Origin: Clostridium_AD sp047624165
GTDB lineage: Bacteria > Bacillota > Clostridia > Clostridiales > Clostridiaceae
Assembly (NCBI GenBank): GCA_047624165.1
Contig: JBLHPD010000059.1
Location: 1-22,348 of the forward strand
Length of the DNA: 22,348 nt
Reading direction: 5' to 3'
The position numbers were made by a program, and so were the translations under genes. The notes beneath the pieces were generated by a model that made no database searches, had not been told where the DNA came from, and saw nothing but the letters and a program-made list of their open reading frames with translations. Positions 6,793-14,590 of this stretch are shown piece by piece. The first letter of the stretch is position 1, and each line of letters opens with the position of its first letter.

Positions 6793-7014
6793 AGCACATA
6801 TTAAATAGAATGCATTTGGTTAATAATAACCGTGTATTGTACATAATAGGTGCTTTTATTTTTTTTGTTTAAAAATTATGATGAATTTTGCAATACGAAT
6901 AAAATTATCAAATATCATATTTTAGTTACTATTTCTATATATATTAATAGTAAGTATTTTAGGAGGGTAGCAATTCATAAATGATACCCCAATAGAAATA
7001 CGAGGAGGGATAAT
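6793..7014 (+). other. sipL upstream region
   Basis: No coding frame. A sporulation promoter is expected here because sipL is an early mother-cell gene; CATATT at 6916-6921 with TATATATAT about 15 bases on is a weak sigmaE-like candidate only. A second strong SD (AGGAGGG, 6961-6967) lies 13 bases before a five-codon frame at 6981-6995 (M-I-P-Q-stop). The SD of sipL is at 7003-7009. Confidence 0.35.
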
Positions 7015-8577
7015 ATGGAGATAAATTTAGTAAGAGAAAATATAGAATATGAACAACTGCTGGGAGAAAATACTGCTGATACAGTAGTGAAAGAAGAATA
7101 TGTAATACCGGATACTCATCCAGATGTTAGAGAAATACTTATGTTAGATGTTAATGCTCTAATAAACTCTAAAGAAATAATTCAAGATAAGGTATATTTA
7201 GAAGGTCAAATTCAATATAATGTACTTTATATTACAAAAGATCAAGAACGTACTGATGTGGAAAATGTTATATATACTTCCAAGTTTTCAAATACAATAG
7301 ATATAATGGGTGCTATGCCTGAGATGCTTTGCGATGCTGAGTGTTTTGTAGAACATATGGAGTGTAAAATAATCAATGAAAGGAAAATATGTCTAGAAGG
7401 CATTTTGAAATTAAAATCTGAAGTATATAAAAATTTTAATTTCCAAATAGTTAAAGATATTGAAGCGGTTAAAGACGTACAATATTTAAAGAATCCTACT
7501 AGTATAGATAAAGTTATAAGGAATTTTAATGGAGAGCTTATTGGAAAGGCTAATATAAAAGTTCCAATGGAGAAACCGGAAATTGCTAAAGTTATAAAAT
7601 GTGATGTTAACATTCATAAGAAAGAAGTGAAACTGTACGAGGGAAAAATACAAATTAATGCATATGCATTTATTAAAATGATATATAAGGGCAAAGATAG
7701 CAGAGAATTAATTTATATTGAGCATGAAGTTATGTTAAATAAAGACTTTGAATTTCAAGAGGCAAACTCTTATATGGACAATTATACAGACTTTACGGTA
7801 GATGCTATGGAATATGACGTTAAGGAAGATGATTTAGGAGAAAAAAGAATTATTGATGTAGAGTTTTTGATAAAAACCAGTACAAGGGCTATGCATAAAG
7901 AAGAAGTGGATATGATCGAAGATGTATACTCACCAACTACAAAGCTTGAGATGGATAAAAAAGATTTTGGACTTAATGTAATGCAAGGACAATTATTAAC
8001 TGAGACATTAGTTAAGGGTGATATAGAATTAGATAGTGGTATGGCAAAACCTAGTAAGATTATTATGTGTAATTCCAGCGTTTGTGTAACGGATAAAAAG
8101 GTGATCGAAGATAAGGTTATAATTGAGGGCATAATGAATGTAACTGTATTATACAGAAGTGATGATGAAGAAAAATATCTCTCTGCTGTGTCAGAGGAAA
8201 TTCCTTTCACCTGTGGAGCTGAGATATTAGGCACTAAGATAAATATGAGCAGCATGTGTAAGGTATCGCTGGAAAATATAAATGTAGATATCGAGGCAGG
8301 TAATATAGCAGTTAGAGCTATAGTGAAAGTATATGTAAGAGTAAATTACATGGTACAAAAGAAATTTTTAGTTGATGTTTATCCAATAGAGGGGGAAGTG
8401 CCTAAGAAAAAAGCTAGTATTACTATTTATGTAGTTCAATCTGCAGACACCTTGTGGAAAGTAGCTAAAAAATACAATACGACAATACAAGAAATTGTAA
8501 GAGTGAACCAAATAGAGGATCCTAATGTATTAAAGGTTTCGCAAAAACTTATAATACCAGGTAGAATAATTATATAA
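7015..8577 (+). CDS. sipL: SipL: SPOCS (DUF3794) repeats plus C-terminal LysM
   Basis: Encodes 520 residues, matching clostridial SipL. ATG 7015 follows GAGGAGGGA. SPOCS/DUF3794 units are visible at about residues 20-110 (VIPDTHPDVREILMLD, GQIQYNVLYI), 180-290 (GKIQINAYAFIKMIYKG) and 315-440 (EDVYSPTTKLEMDKKDFGLN, GIMNVTVLYRSDDEEKYLS). A single LysM follows at about 470-516 (IYVVQSADTLWKVAKKYNTT, VNQIEDPNVL, QKLIIPG). In Clostridioides difficile, SipL binds the SpoIVA ATPase through its LysM domain and is needed for coat localisation and engulfment, a role analogous to SpoVID. No signal peptide, consistent with action at the mother-cell side of the forespore membrane. It lies between veg and ispE, where Bacillus has sspF. 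Confidence 0.9.
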   Translation: MEINLVRENIEYEQLLGENTADTVVKEEYVIPDTHPDVREILMLDVNALINSKEIIQDKVYLEGQIQYNVLYITKDQERTDVENVIYTSKFSNTIDIMGAMPEMLCDAECFVEHMECKIINERKICLEGILKLKSEVYKNFNFQIVKDIEAVKDVQYLKNPTSIDKVIRNFNGELIGKANIKVPMEKPEIAKVIKCDVNIHKKEVKLYEGKIQINAYAFIKMIYKGKDSRELIYIEHEVMLNKDFEFQEANSYMDNYTDFTVDAMEYDVKEDDLGEKRIIDVEFLIKTSTRAMHKEEVDMIEDVYSPTTKLEMDKKDFGLNVMQGQLLTETLVKGDIELDSGMAKPSKIIMCNSSVCVTDKKVIEDKVIIEGIMNVTVLYRSDDEEKYLSAVSEEIPFTCGAEILGTKINMSSMCKVSLENINVDIEAGNIAVRAIVKVYVRVNYMVQKKFLVDVYPIEGEVPKKKASITIYVVQSADTLWKVAKKYNTTIQEIVRVNQIEDPNVLKVSQKLIIPGRIII

Positions 8578-8592
8578 TTAAAACCTATAAAC

Positions 8593-8628
8593 TGTCCGAA
8601 ATTAATTTTGAAAAATAGCTTTCAGACA
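8593..8628. terminator. Weak hairpin after sipL
   Basis: TGTCCGAAA at 8593-8601 pairs with TTTCAGACA at 8620-8628 except at one position, which is a mismatch on + and a wobble on -. There is no T-tract. It lies between the sipL stop and the stronger hairpin at 8633. Confidence 0.35.
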
Positions 8629-8632
8629 ATTT

Positions 8633-8668
8633 AAACCCTCATATGTTATTTATAACATATGGGGGTTT
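8633..8668. terminator. Intrinsic terminator of sipL
   Basis: 17-bp arms (8633-8649 with 8652-8668) with only one G-U wobble and a minimal loop. The T-tract after it is short (TTTATTACTT), so termination may be partial; the other strand has TTTAAATTG. Confidence 0.7.
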
Positions 8669-8673
8669 ATTAC

Positions 8674-8747
8674 TTAACCTTATGAAAATAAATAACAGGT
8701 CAAATATGCTAGCATATTTGACCTGTTATTTATTTCGAGGTTCCTAA
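8674..8747. repeat. Short palindromic repeat, copy C
   Basis: Bases 8686-8735 are a perfect 50-bp palindrome centred on GCTAGC, with no unpaired loop. Both arms read AAATAAATAACAGGTCAAAT outward-in, as in copies B and D. The outer ends (TTAACCTTATG left, TTAGGAACCTCG in complement at right) are less conserved. It lies between sipL and ispE. Confidence 0.82.
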
Positions 8748-8821
8748 TTTAAAATTATATGTAGCTAAATTAAATTCGTTGTAATATACTAATTTTATTA
8801 ATAAAGATTTGGAGGAAAATC

Positions 8822-9664
8822 ATGTTAGTTAAAGCTTATGGTAAAATAAACATATCTTTAGATATAGTAGGCATTCGAGAAGATGGATATCATCTGTTAA
8901 AAATGATTATGCAAAATGTAGACTTATATGATTCTATGTCCTTTGAAAAATGTAATAAGGGCATTAATATAAGCTGTAATAAACCATACATACCTACAGA
9001 TGAAAAGAACCTAGTATATAAAGCTGCAAAACTTTTTATGGACACTTATGACATTAATGAAGGTATAAATATATATCTTAAAAAAAATATTCCCGTAGCA
9101 GCAGGTATGGCAGGCGGGAGTACAGACGCGGCAGCTGTTTTTAAAACATTGAAACATGTATTTAGGATAGATGTAGATGATAATGAACTTATGAATTTAG
9201 GTGTCAAAATTGGCGCAGACGTTCCCTATTGTATAATAGGGGGAACTGCACTGTGTGAGGGAATAGGCGAAATTATTACTCCTCTCGCGCCTTTTAAAAA
9301 TCATATTTTAGTATTAGTTAAGCCTAATTTCGGAGTATCCACTAAGGAGGTTTATAAAAACTTAGATATTAGTAAGATATTTAAACATCCAGATACAGAA
9401 ACATTAATAAAAGCTATGGAACAAGATAAGTTAAAGGATGTATGCAGCGGTATGAAAAATTTACTTGAAAATGTTACTTTAAGAAAATACCCAGCTCTGA
9501 AAAGAATAAAAGAGGATATGGTTAAAATGGGTGCAATGGGTGCAATGATGAGCGGAAGCGGACCGACAATATTTGCTTTTTTTGATGATATGCTAAAAGC
9601 TCAAAGATGCTATGATAAATTTAAAGCTCAATATAAAGAAGTATATATAACAAGAACAATTTAG
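8822..9664 (+). CDS. ispE: 4-diphosphocytidyl-2-C-methyl-D-erythritol kinase
   Basis: Encodes 280 residues, the usual IspE length. ATG 8822 follows GGAGGA. IspE is a GHMP kinase that phosphorylates CDP-methylerythritol with ATP in the MEP pathway to isoprenoids. Motif 1 at the N-terminus is AYGKINISLDI with K8; motif 2 is P91-V-A-A-G-M-A-G-G-S-T-D102, the ATP-binding glycine-rich loop; D133 in GADVP is the expected catalytic aspartate; motif 3 is the MSGSGPTIFAFF stretch near residues 240-252. The gene follows the yabG-veg block, as in Bacillus. It has its own SD and is closed by a strong terminator. Confidence 0.96.
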   Translation: MLVKAYGKINISLDIVGIREDGYHLLKMIMQNVDLYDSMSFEKCNKGINISCNKPYIPTDEKNLVYKAAKLFMDTYDINEGINIYLKKNIPVAAGMAGGSTDAAAVFKTLKHVFRIDVDDNELMNLGVKIGADVPYCIIGGTALCEGIGEIITPLAPFKNHILVLVKPNFGVSTKEVYKNLDISKIFKHPDTETLIKAMEQDKLKDVCSGMKNLLENVTLRKYPALKRIKEDMVKMGAMGAMMSGSGPTIFAFFDDMLKAQRCYDKFKAQYKEVYITRTI

Positions 9665-9688
9665 AAATACTTTATAGTGGAATATAAG

Positions 9689-9726
9689 AACGTGTAAAGA
9701 GCCATTGTGGCTTTTGCACGTTTTTA
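9689..9726 (+). terminator. Intrinsic terminator of ispE
   Basis: AACGTGTAAAGAGCC at 9689-9703 pairs with GGCTTTTGCACGTT at 9709-9722, with one wobble and a one-base bulge. TTTTT follows directly. Confidence 0.88.
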
Positions 9727-9797
9727 TATTTATATAAGTGAATATTTTCTGCGAGTGTCGTAAAAACTAGATAGACCATAGTAAAATGAAGTTGCTC

Positions 9798-9822
9798 AGT
9801 ATAAATTTTTTTAATTTATACT
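9798..9822. repeat. Perfect inverted repeat upstream of the ger operon
   Basis: AGTATAAATT (9798-9807), TTTTT loop, AATTTATACT (9813-9822). It lies 34 bases before the first start codon of the operon. Upstream, CATAGTA at 9777-9783 fits a sigmaG-type -10 but no convincing -35 was found. It could be a leader hairpin, weak terminator or operator. Confidence 0.55.
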
Positions 9823-9856
9823 ATTTTATTAATTATGCTAAACGGGGAGTAAAAGA

Positions 9857-10048
9857 ATGAAAATTTTAGAGTTGTTTGATATTTATTTTTTGACGATGAT
9901 GGTAATTCAAAGTGTAATTGTAATTACAGTGGACGCAGGTAATTATAAAAATTCAGGTATGTACACTACTAGTGCAAAAGCACGCACCTTAGGATGGCTT
10001 ACAATTATTTTAGCTATCATTCTATTTATACTTAGGTGGATATTTTAG
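9857..10048 (+). CDS. Small two-TM protein, possible germinant-receptor D subunit
   Basis: Encodes 63 residues; ATG 9857 follows GGGGAG. Two hydrophobic helices are clear: residues about 7-27 (FDIYFLTMMVIQSVIVITVD) and 45-62 (LGWLTIILAIILFILRWI). A short polar loop (AGNYKNSGMYTTSAKART) joins them. It sits first in the receptor operon, 36 bases before the GerA subunit start. Small two-TM D subunits encoded beside gerA-type operons are known in Bacillus and modulate germinant response. Size, topology and location fit, but I cannot show homology. No catalytic motif is present. Confidence 0.7.
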   Translation: MKILELFDIYFLTMMVIQSVIVITVDAGNYKNSGMYTTSAKARTLGWLTIILAIILFILRWIF

Positions 10049-10084
10049 TTAATAGATTTACACACATATAAGGATGTGAAGCTT

Positions 10085-11545
10085 ATGAAAGAGAAGATTA
10101 ATGATAAAATCGAACTTGAATCAGAAAAGAATATAGCGTACTTAAAAGAATTATTACAAGATAACTCAGATGTTATTTTTAGGACTTTCAATGTGGGAGA
10201 ATGGAAGGCATCACTAGTTTACATTGATGGAATGGCAGATAAACTGTTACTCGACCATTACGTATTAGAGCCATTAATGTTATGTTCAAGGGGAATAGAA
10301 AATGTGGAGCAAATAAAAGATAGCATACTTGCAGTGACTGATATGCACGAAGTAGAAAAATTAAGTGAAGGAGTTAATGCTGCCCTGTCTGGGGACACAT
10401 TAATGTTTATAGATGAATTAAACTGTGCCTATGTTATTGCAACGAGGTTTTGGCCAGCTAGAGGGGTAGGTGATCCGTCTGGTGAAACGGTAATAAGAGG
10501 AGCAAGAGAAGGATTTACAGAAACTATAAGATTCAATACTGCCTTAATTAGAAGGCGAATTAGAGATACAAGATTTAGAATTAAACGAGAAACTATAGGG
10601 ATGAGATCTAAAACCGATGTGGTTATTATGTATATTGACGATATAGTCAATAAAGAAGTACTTAAGGAACTTGAGCATAGAATAGACAAGATAAACATTG
10701 ATGCAGTATTTGATAGTGCATATGTTGAGCAGCTAATTGAGGATAATAAATATTCTCCTTTTCCTCAAATACAAAGTACAGAGAGACCAGACGTAGTAGC
10801 AGCAGCTTTATATGAAGGAAGAGTAGCGCTACTAGTAGATAATTCACCCTTTGCAATTATTGTCCCAACTACCTTACCTAATTTATTTCAATCTCCTGAC
10901 GATTATTATCAAAGATGGATGCATAGTTCTATGATTAGATTTATTAGGATGATTTCTATACTTATTTCGCTTACTGCACCAGCACTTTATGTAGCAATTA
11001 CCTCGTATCATGCAGACATAATACCTACTAAATTGGCTTATGCTATAGCAGCTTCTAGGGAAGGATTGCCATTTCCGGCGTTTATAGAGGCTGTAATTAT
11101 GGAATTATTTTTAGCACTGCTTATGGAAGCTGTGGTTAGATTGCCAAGACCCATTGGGGCTACTATTGGTATTGTAGGAGGTCTTGTTATAGGGCAAGCC
11201 GCAGTGAGTGCAGGAATAGTTAGTCCAATTATGATAATAATTGTTGCTATTACAGCTATTACTACATTTGTGACTCCCAGTTATGAAGTTACTACGGCAT
11301 TTAGACTTGTCAGATTTCTAATTATTATAGCTTCAGCAATTGCAGGTCTTTATGGGATAATGATTGGGCTTATCATACTTCTTATTCATCTAGTTAGAAT
11401 GAAAAGCTTTGGAATCCCTTATTTAGCACCGGCGGTTAATACTAATTTTAAGGATCTAAAAGATATGTATATTAGAGCACCAATAGATGGGCTAAAAGAG
11501 AGGCCTAAATATATGAAAACCGGAGATAAGATAAGACAAAAATAA
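10085..11545 (+). CDS. Spore germination receptor A subunit (GerA/GerKA family)
   Basis: Encodes 486 residues from ATG 10085, which is preceded by AGGATGTGA (8 of 9 matches to the ideal SD) with a 5-base spacer. The GTG at 10076 lies inside that SD and is rejected. The N-terminal soluble domain, about residues 1-275, includes the family stretch RRRIRDTRFRIKRETIGMRS and DDIVNKEVL. From about 285 the chain has several TM helices (FIRMISILISLTAPALYVAI, AFIEAVIMELFLALLMEAVV, GATIGIVGGLVIGQAAVSAG, LIIIASAIAGLYGIMIGLII), with the conserved RLPRPIG loop. GerA proteins sit in the inner spore membrane and sense nutrients with B and C partners. Which germinant it sees cannot be read from sequence. Confidence 0.95.
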   Translation: MKEKINDKIELESEKNIAYLKELLQDNSDVIFRTFNVGEWKASLVYIDGMADKLLLDHYVLEPLMLCSRGIENVEQIKDSILAVTDMHEVEKLSEGVNAALSGDTLMFIDELNCAYVIATRFWPARGVGDPSGETVIRGAREGFTETIRFNTALIRRRIRDTRFRIKRETIGMRSKTDVVIMYIDDIVNKEVLKELEHRIDKINIDAVFDSAYVEQLIEDNKYSPFPQIQSTERPDVVAAALYEGRVALLVDNSPFAIIVPTTLPNLFQSPDDYYQRWMHSSMIRFIRMISILISLTAPALYVAITSYHADIIPTKLAYAIAASREGLPFPAFIEAVIMELFLALLMEAVVRLPRPIGATIGIVGGLVIGQAAVSAGIVSPIMIIIVAITAITTFVTPSYEVTTAFRLVRFLIIIASAIAGLYGIMIGLIILLIHLVRMKSFGIPYLAPAVNTNFKDLKDMYIRAPIDGLKERPKYMKTGDKIRQK

Positions 11546-11582
11546 TTTATATCATCTTTTATGTGGAGGTGAAAGGTATATT

Positions 11583-12698
11583 ATGAAAGATAAAAAAATA
11601 ATTGGAGATTTTGGGCTATTTACTACTATAGTGGTAGCTATAGTAGGCATAGGAATATTTTCTTGCCCAAAAGAAGTCATAGGTAAAGTAGGTAGTGATG
11701 CGTGGATAGTTACTATAACTTCTGGAAGTGTAATATTTTTATTACTATATCTTATATATATGGTCGTAAACAAAAATGATTTTGAAGATTTTACAAACAT
11801 ATTGCAAAATAATTTTGGTAAGTTCCTAGGGGGAGCATTTGCTATTATATTTGCATTTTATAGTATATTTATTGTGTCTCTTGGAATGAGGGAATTTGCT
11901 GAAGTAATTAAACTATATTTATTAAGGCAGACTCCTACAGAATTTATTTTAATGATTACTATTTTAACAGGAACCTATTTAGTAAGAGGTGAAATAGGCG
12001 ATTTAGTTAAGTTTAATGAGATTTCATTTTGGATTATGTTTATTCCAATTTTTGCAGTTCTAATACTTACAGCAGTAAATGCTGACTTTACAAATTTATT
12101 GCCGGTATTTAACAATCATCCATCTGATTACTTTAAAGCTTCTAGGTATATTTTATTCTGTTTTGGAGGAATTGAAATAGCATACCTTATTCTTCCGTAT
12201 GTAAAAAATAAGAAGAATTCACCTCGTATATTAAAAAAAAGTATTATCTTTGTATCTTTCTTTTATGTAATTGTAATGATGCTTGTTTTAGCTGTGTTCT
12301 CGAAGCAGCAGAGTAGAGTTTTATTATGGCCAACTATTTCTATGATAAGGTCGTTAGATATACCAGGCACATTTATAGAACGATGGGAAGGAATAGTAAT
12401 GGCTTTATGGGTTCTTTTTTATTTTACTACCTTTGTTAATACGTACTTCTTTTCTAGTGAGATTATAAAAAATATATTTAAATTGAAAGATATTAAACTA
12501 TCTTCACTTTTAATTATGCCTATTATTTATGTTATAGCATTATATCCAGAGAATATAGCAGAAGTTTATTCGCTACAATTTAAAAGCACTCCAGTTATAT
12601 TAACAGCTATATTCGTTTTTGTTTTGTTACCAGTGCTTATTTTGATTATAGGGAAAATTAAAGCTAAAGGGAGGTGGAAAAGTACGGATGAAATTTAA
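11583..12698 (+). CDS. Spore germination receptor B subunit (GerAB/GerKB family)
   Basis: Encodes 371 residues with about ten hydrophobic helices in the APC amino-acid transporter fold. The first helix region GDFGLFTTIVVAIVGIGIF carries the glycine-rich break typical of substrate sites in this fold. GerAB subunits are thought to bind the nutrient germinant in the inner spore membrane. ATG 11583 has GGAGGTGAAAGG upstream. The gap from the A subunit is 37 bases and the next gene overlaps its end by 11 bases, so the three subunits are one operon. Family assignment is firm from order, length and hydropathy. Confidence 0.94.
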   Translation: MKDKKIIGDFGLFTTIVVAIVGIGIFSCPKEVIGKVGSDAWIVTITSGSVIFLLLYLIYMVVNKNDFEDFTNILQNNFGKFLGGAFAIIFAFYSIFIVSLGMREFAEVIKLYLLRQTPTEFILMITILTGTYLVRGEIGDLVKFNEISFWIMFIPIFAVLILTAVNADFTNLLPVFNNHPSDYFKASRYILFCFGGIEIAYLILPYVKNKKNSPRILKKSIIFVSFFYVIVMMLVLAVFSKQQSRVLLWPTISMIRSLDIPGTFIERWEGIVMALWVLFYFTTFVNTYFFSSEIIKNIFKLKDIKLSSLLIMPIIYVIALYPENIAEVYSLQFKSTPVILTAIFVFVLLPVLILIIGKIKAKGRWKSTDEI

Positions 12699-13863
12699 GA
12701 GGGTTTTACCGGTTATCCTAAGTTGCATGTTATTTACTGGATGTTGGGATAAAGTAGAAATAGATAGGCTTAATTTCATATCGGCTATAGCTATTGATCC
12801 AGGAGAAGATATTTCTAAAGAAAAGGAATTAAAAAGCATTAATCCAGAAGAGCCCTTTGCTGAGAGACAGATTAAAAAAATTAATGTAACTTATGGATTT
12901 CCAGATATGAGCATGCTAGGTCCGGGAAAAAGTGGAAGTGCACAGGAAAAATATATTAACACGGAAGCTTATTCTATGGAGGATGCTTATTCAGAAGCTA
13001 TGGCTAAAAGCAGTAGAGATATATTCATGGGGCATACTAAGTTACTTATATTAAGTAGCAGTTTATTAGAACATAAAGATACGGTTAAAGAAATAGTAGA
13101 TTATCTACAGCGAAATCCTAGCATAAGTAGGATGACACAGGTAGTTGTCTCAGACGGCGTTGCAGAAGACTATGTAAAATTTAAACCTATCACAGAAAAT
13201 AGCGCCCAATATTATATTTCTGGACTCATGGATAACAGCAAGAGAAATTCTAGAATTTTAAGCATAACTTTAAATGAATTTCTTATTCTCTTAAGTGAAA
13301 ATGGGAATGCGCTATTACCCAGAATAAGTTTAGACAAGGAAAAAAATGAATTGACTTTAACTGGTGCTGCTATAATTAAAGATTATGAATTAAAAGGATA
13401 TTTTACGCCCTTGGAATTAATGGATATTCAATTGCTAAATGGTAAGTTTAAAATTGGGAAAAAAGTTATCTATATGGATGGTCACCCTGTTGATTTTATA
13501 ATAGACGGATATGAAAGAAAAATGAGCGTGAAAGAAGAAGGAGACAAGTTAGCAATTAATATAGACTTGAGCATTGAGGGCCAGTTAGGTGAATATTATA
13601 TTGATAAAAAGGTGCTTGAAAAAGATGAGCTAGCAAAGCTACAAAATGCGTTTAATAGCTCCATTAGTGGAGAGTGTGAAAAAATTATGGAAATTGCTAA
13701 AGGAGAATTTGAAGTAGACCCTTTTGGAACCAGAGAATATATTGAAAGGTTTAAACCTTATTTATGGAACAAAATAGAAAAAGATTGGGATGAGAAATAT
13801 AAAAATGCATCAGTGAATGTAAATGTTAATACTAAAATGAGAAGAATTGGAGCAGTTCAGTGA
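12688..13863 (+). CDS. Spore germination receptor C subunit, lipoprotein (GerAC/GerKC family)
   Basis: Encodes 391 residues. A lipoprotein signal peptide ends at the lipobox FTGC, with Cys19 as lipidation site, directly followed by WDKVEIDRLNFISAIAID, the typical GerAC opening (GCWD..EI). Mid-chain LPRISLDKEKNELTLTGAAI and the C-terminal region match the family layout; the length is normal. The mature protein should be anchored on the outer face of the inner spore membrane with the A and B subunits. ATG 12688 overlaps the B subunit by 11 bases and has GGGAGGTGG upstream, implying translational coupling. An insertion of polar residues at about 32-56 follows the first beta strand. Confidence 0.94.
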   Translation: MKFKRVLPVILSCMLFTGCWDKVEIDRLNFISAIAIDPGEDISKEKELKSINPEEPFAERQIKKINVTYGFPDMSMLGPGKSGSAQEKYINTEAYSMEDAYSEAMAKSSRDIFMGHTKLLILSSSLLEHKDTVKEIVDYLQRNPSISRMTQVVVSDGVAEDYVKFKPITENSAQYYISGLMDNSKRNSRILSITLNEFLILLSENGNALLPRISLDKEKNELTLTGAAIIKDYELKGYFTPLELMDIQLLNGKFKIGKKVIYMDGHPVDFIIDGYERKMSVKEEGDKLAINIDLSIEGQLGEYYIDKKVLEKDELAKLQNAFNSSISGECEKIMEIAKGEFEVDPFGTREYIERFKPYLWNKIEKDWDEKYKNASVNVNVNTKMRRIGAVQ

Positions 13864-13890
13864 ATACAATTACATAATATGGTAATAATT
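13862..13890 (+). promoter_or_regulatory. Candidate sigmaF promoter of spoIIR
   Basis: GGTAATAATT at 13881-13890 fits the sigmaF -10 consensus GGnrAnAnTw at every position. GAATA at 13862-13866, 14 bases upstream, matches four of five positions of the -35 (GywTA). spoIIR is sigmaF-dependent in B. subtilis. Judged by eye. Confidence 0.42.
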
Positions 13891-13925
13891 TTAATATAAA
13901 TCATTGTTTTCGAAGGGGGATAATT

Positions 13926-14555
13926 ATGAAAAAATTTATATTAACAAGTGTTGCCATAATTATTATAATTTCTATAGCTTTAAATGGGAGTAATGCAAGC
14001 GGAAAGGTTAATCAAAATGATATTGCAGCTAAACTTATAAGGTTTCATGTAATAGCTAATAGTGATGAAAAAATAGATCAAACATTAAAACTAAAAGTAA
14101 GAGATTCTGTTTTAAAATATATATCACCAAAACTTGTGGATTGCAAGAGTATAGAAGATTCAAGAGAGATTATAAAAAATGAAGATAAAAACATTAAAAA
14201 AATCGCCGAAGCAATTATAAACAAAAATGGATTTAAGTATTCAGTAGTTACAGCCCTATCAGAGGAGAATTTTCCAGTCAAAACCTACGGAAATATAACT
14301 CTTCCTCAAGGAAAATACGAGGCTTATAGAATAATTATTGGAACGGGAACAGGACAAAATTGGTGGTGTGTAATGTTTCCTCCGCTATGTTTCGTAGATA
14401 TTACAAAAGGAAATGTATCATACGCAAAGACTGAAAAAGAAATGAGGACAGTATTGTCAGATGATGAGTTCAATTTGGTAGATAATACTATAAGCAATAA
14501 AGAAATAGTTGTGAAATTTAAACTGATAGAAATTTTCAGTAAATTATTTGGTTAA
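13926..14555 (+). CDS. spoIIR: Stage II sporulation protein R
   Basis: Encodes 209 residues, the usual SpoIIR length. A signal peptide/anchor covers residues about 2-20. The family signature is plain: LIRFHVIANSDEKIDQTLKL near the N-terminus, then NFPVKTYGNITLPQGKYEAY and the near-invariant NWWCVMFPPLCFVD. SpoIIR is made in the forespore under sigmaF and secreted into the intermembrane space, where it triggers SpoIIGA to cleave pro-sigmaE in the mother cell. ATG 13926 follows AAGGGGG. It is 62 bases past the GerC gene with a candidate sigmaF promoter between, and 35 bases before ypeB, so ypeB may be read from the same transcript. Confidence 0.96.
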   Translation: MKKFILTSVAIIIIISIALNGSNASGKVNQNDIAAKLIRFHVIANSDEKIDQTLKLKVRDSVLKYISPKLVDCKSIEDSREIIKNEDKNIKKIAEAIINKNGFKYSVVTALSEENFPVKTYGNITLPQGKYEAYRIIIGTGTGQNWWCVMFPPLCFVDITKGNVSYAKTEKEMRTVLSDDEFNLVDNTISNKEIVVKFKLIEIFSKLFG

Positions 14556-14590
14556 ATTAAGTATCTAGAAAACTACTAGGAGGAAAACAT

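Noticed and set aside
6961..6995. Five-codon leader peptide before sipL
   Set aside because: The SD to ATG distance is 13 bases and the peptide (MIPQ) has no regulatory pattern; kept only as a note.
7242..8255. Minus-strand open frames across sipL
   Set aside because: They are hydrophobic shadows of the AT-rich sipL coding strand with no SD or recognisable family; the same applies to minus-strand frames over yabG, the GerA gene and pyrG.
10076..10084. GTG 10076 as start of the GerA subunit
   Set aside because: It is inside the AGGATGTGA Shine-Dalgarno of ATG 10085.
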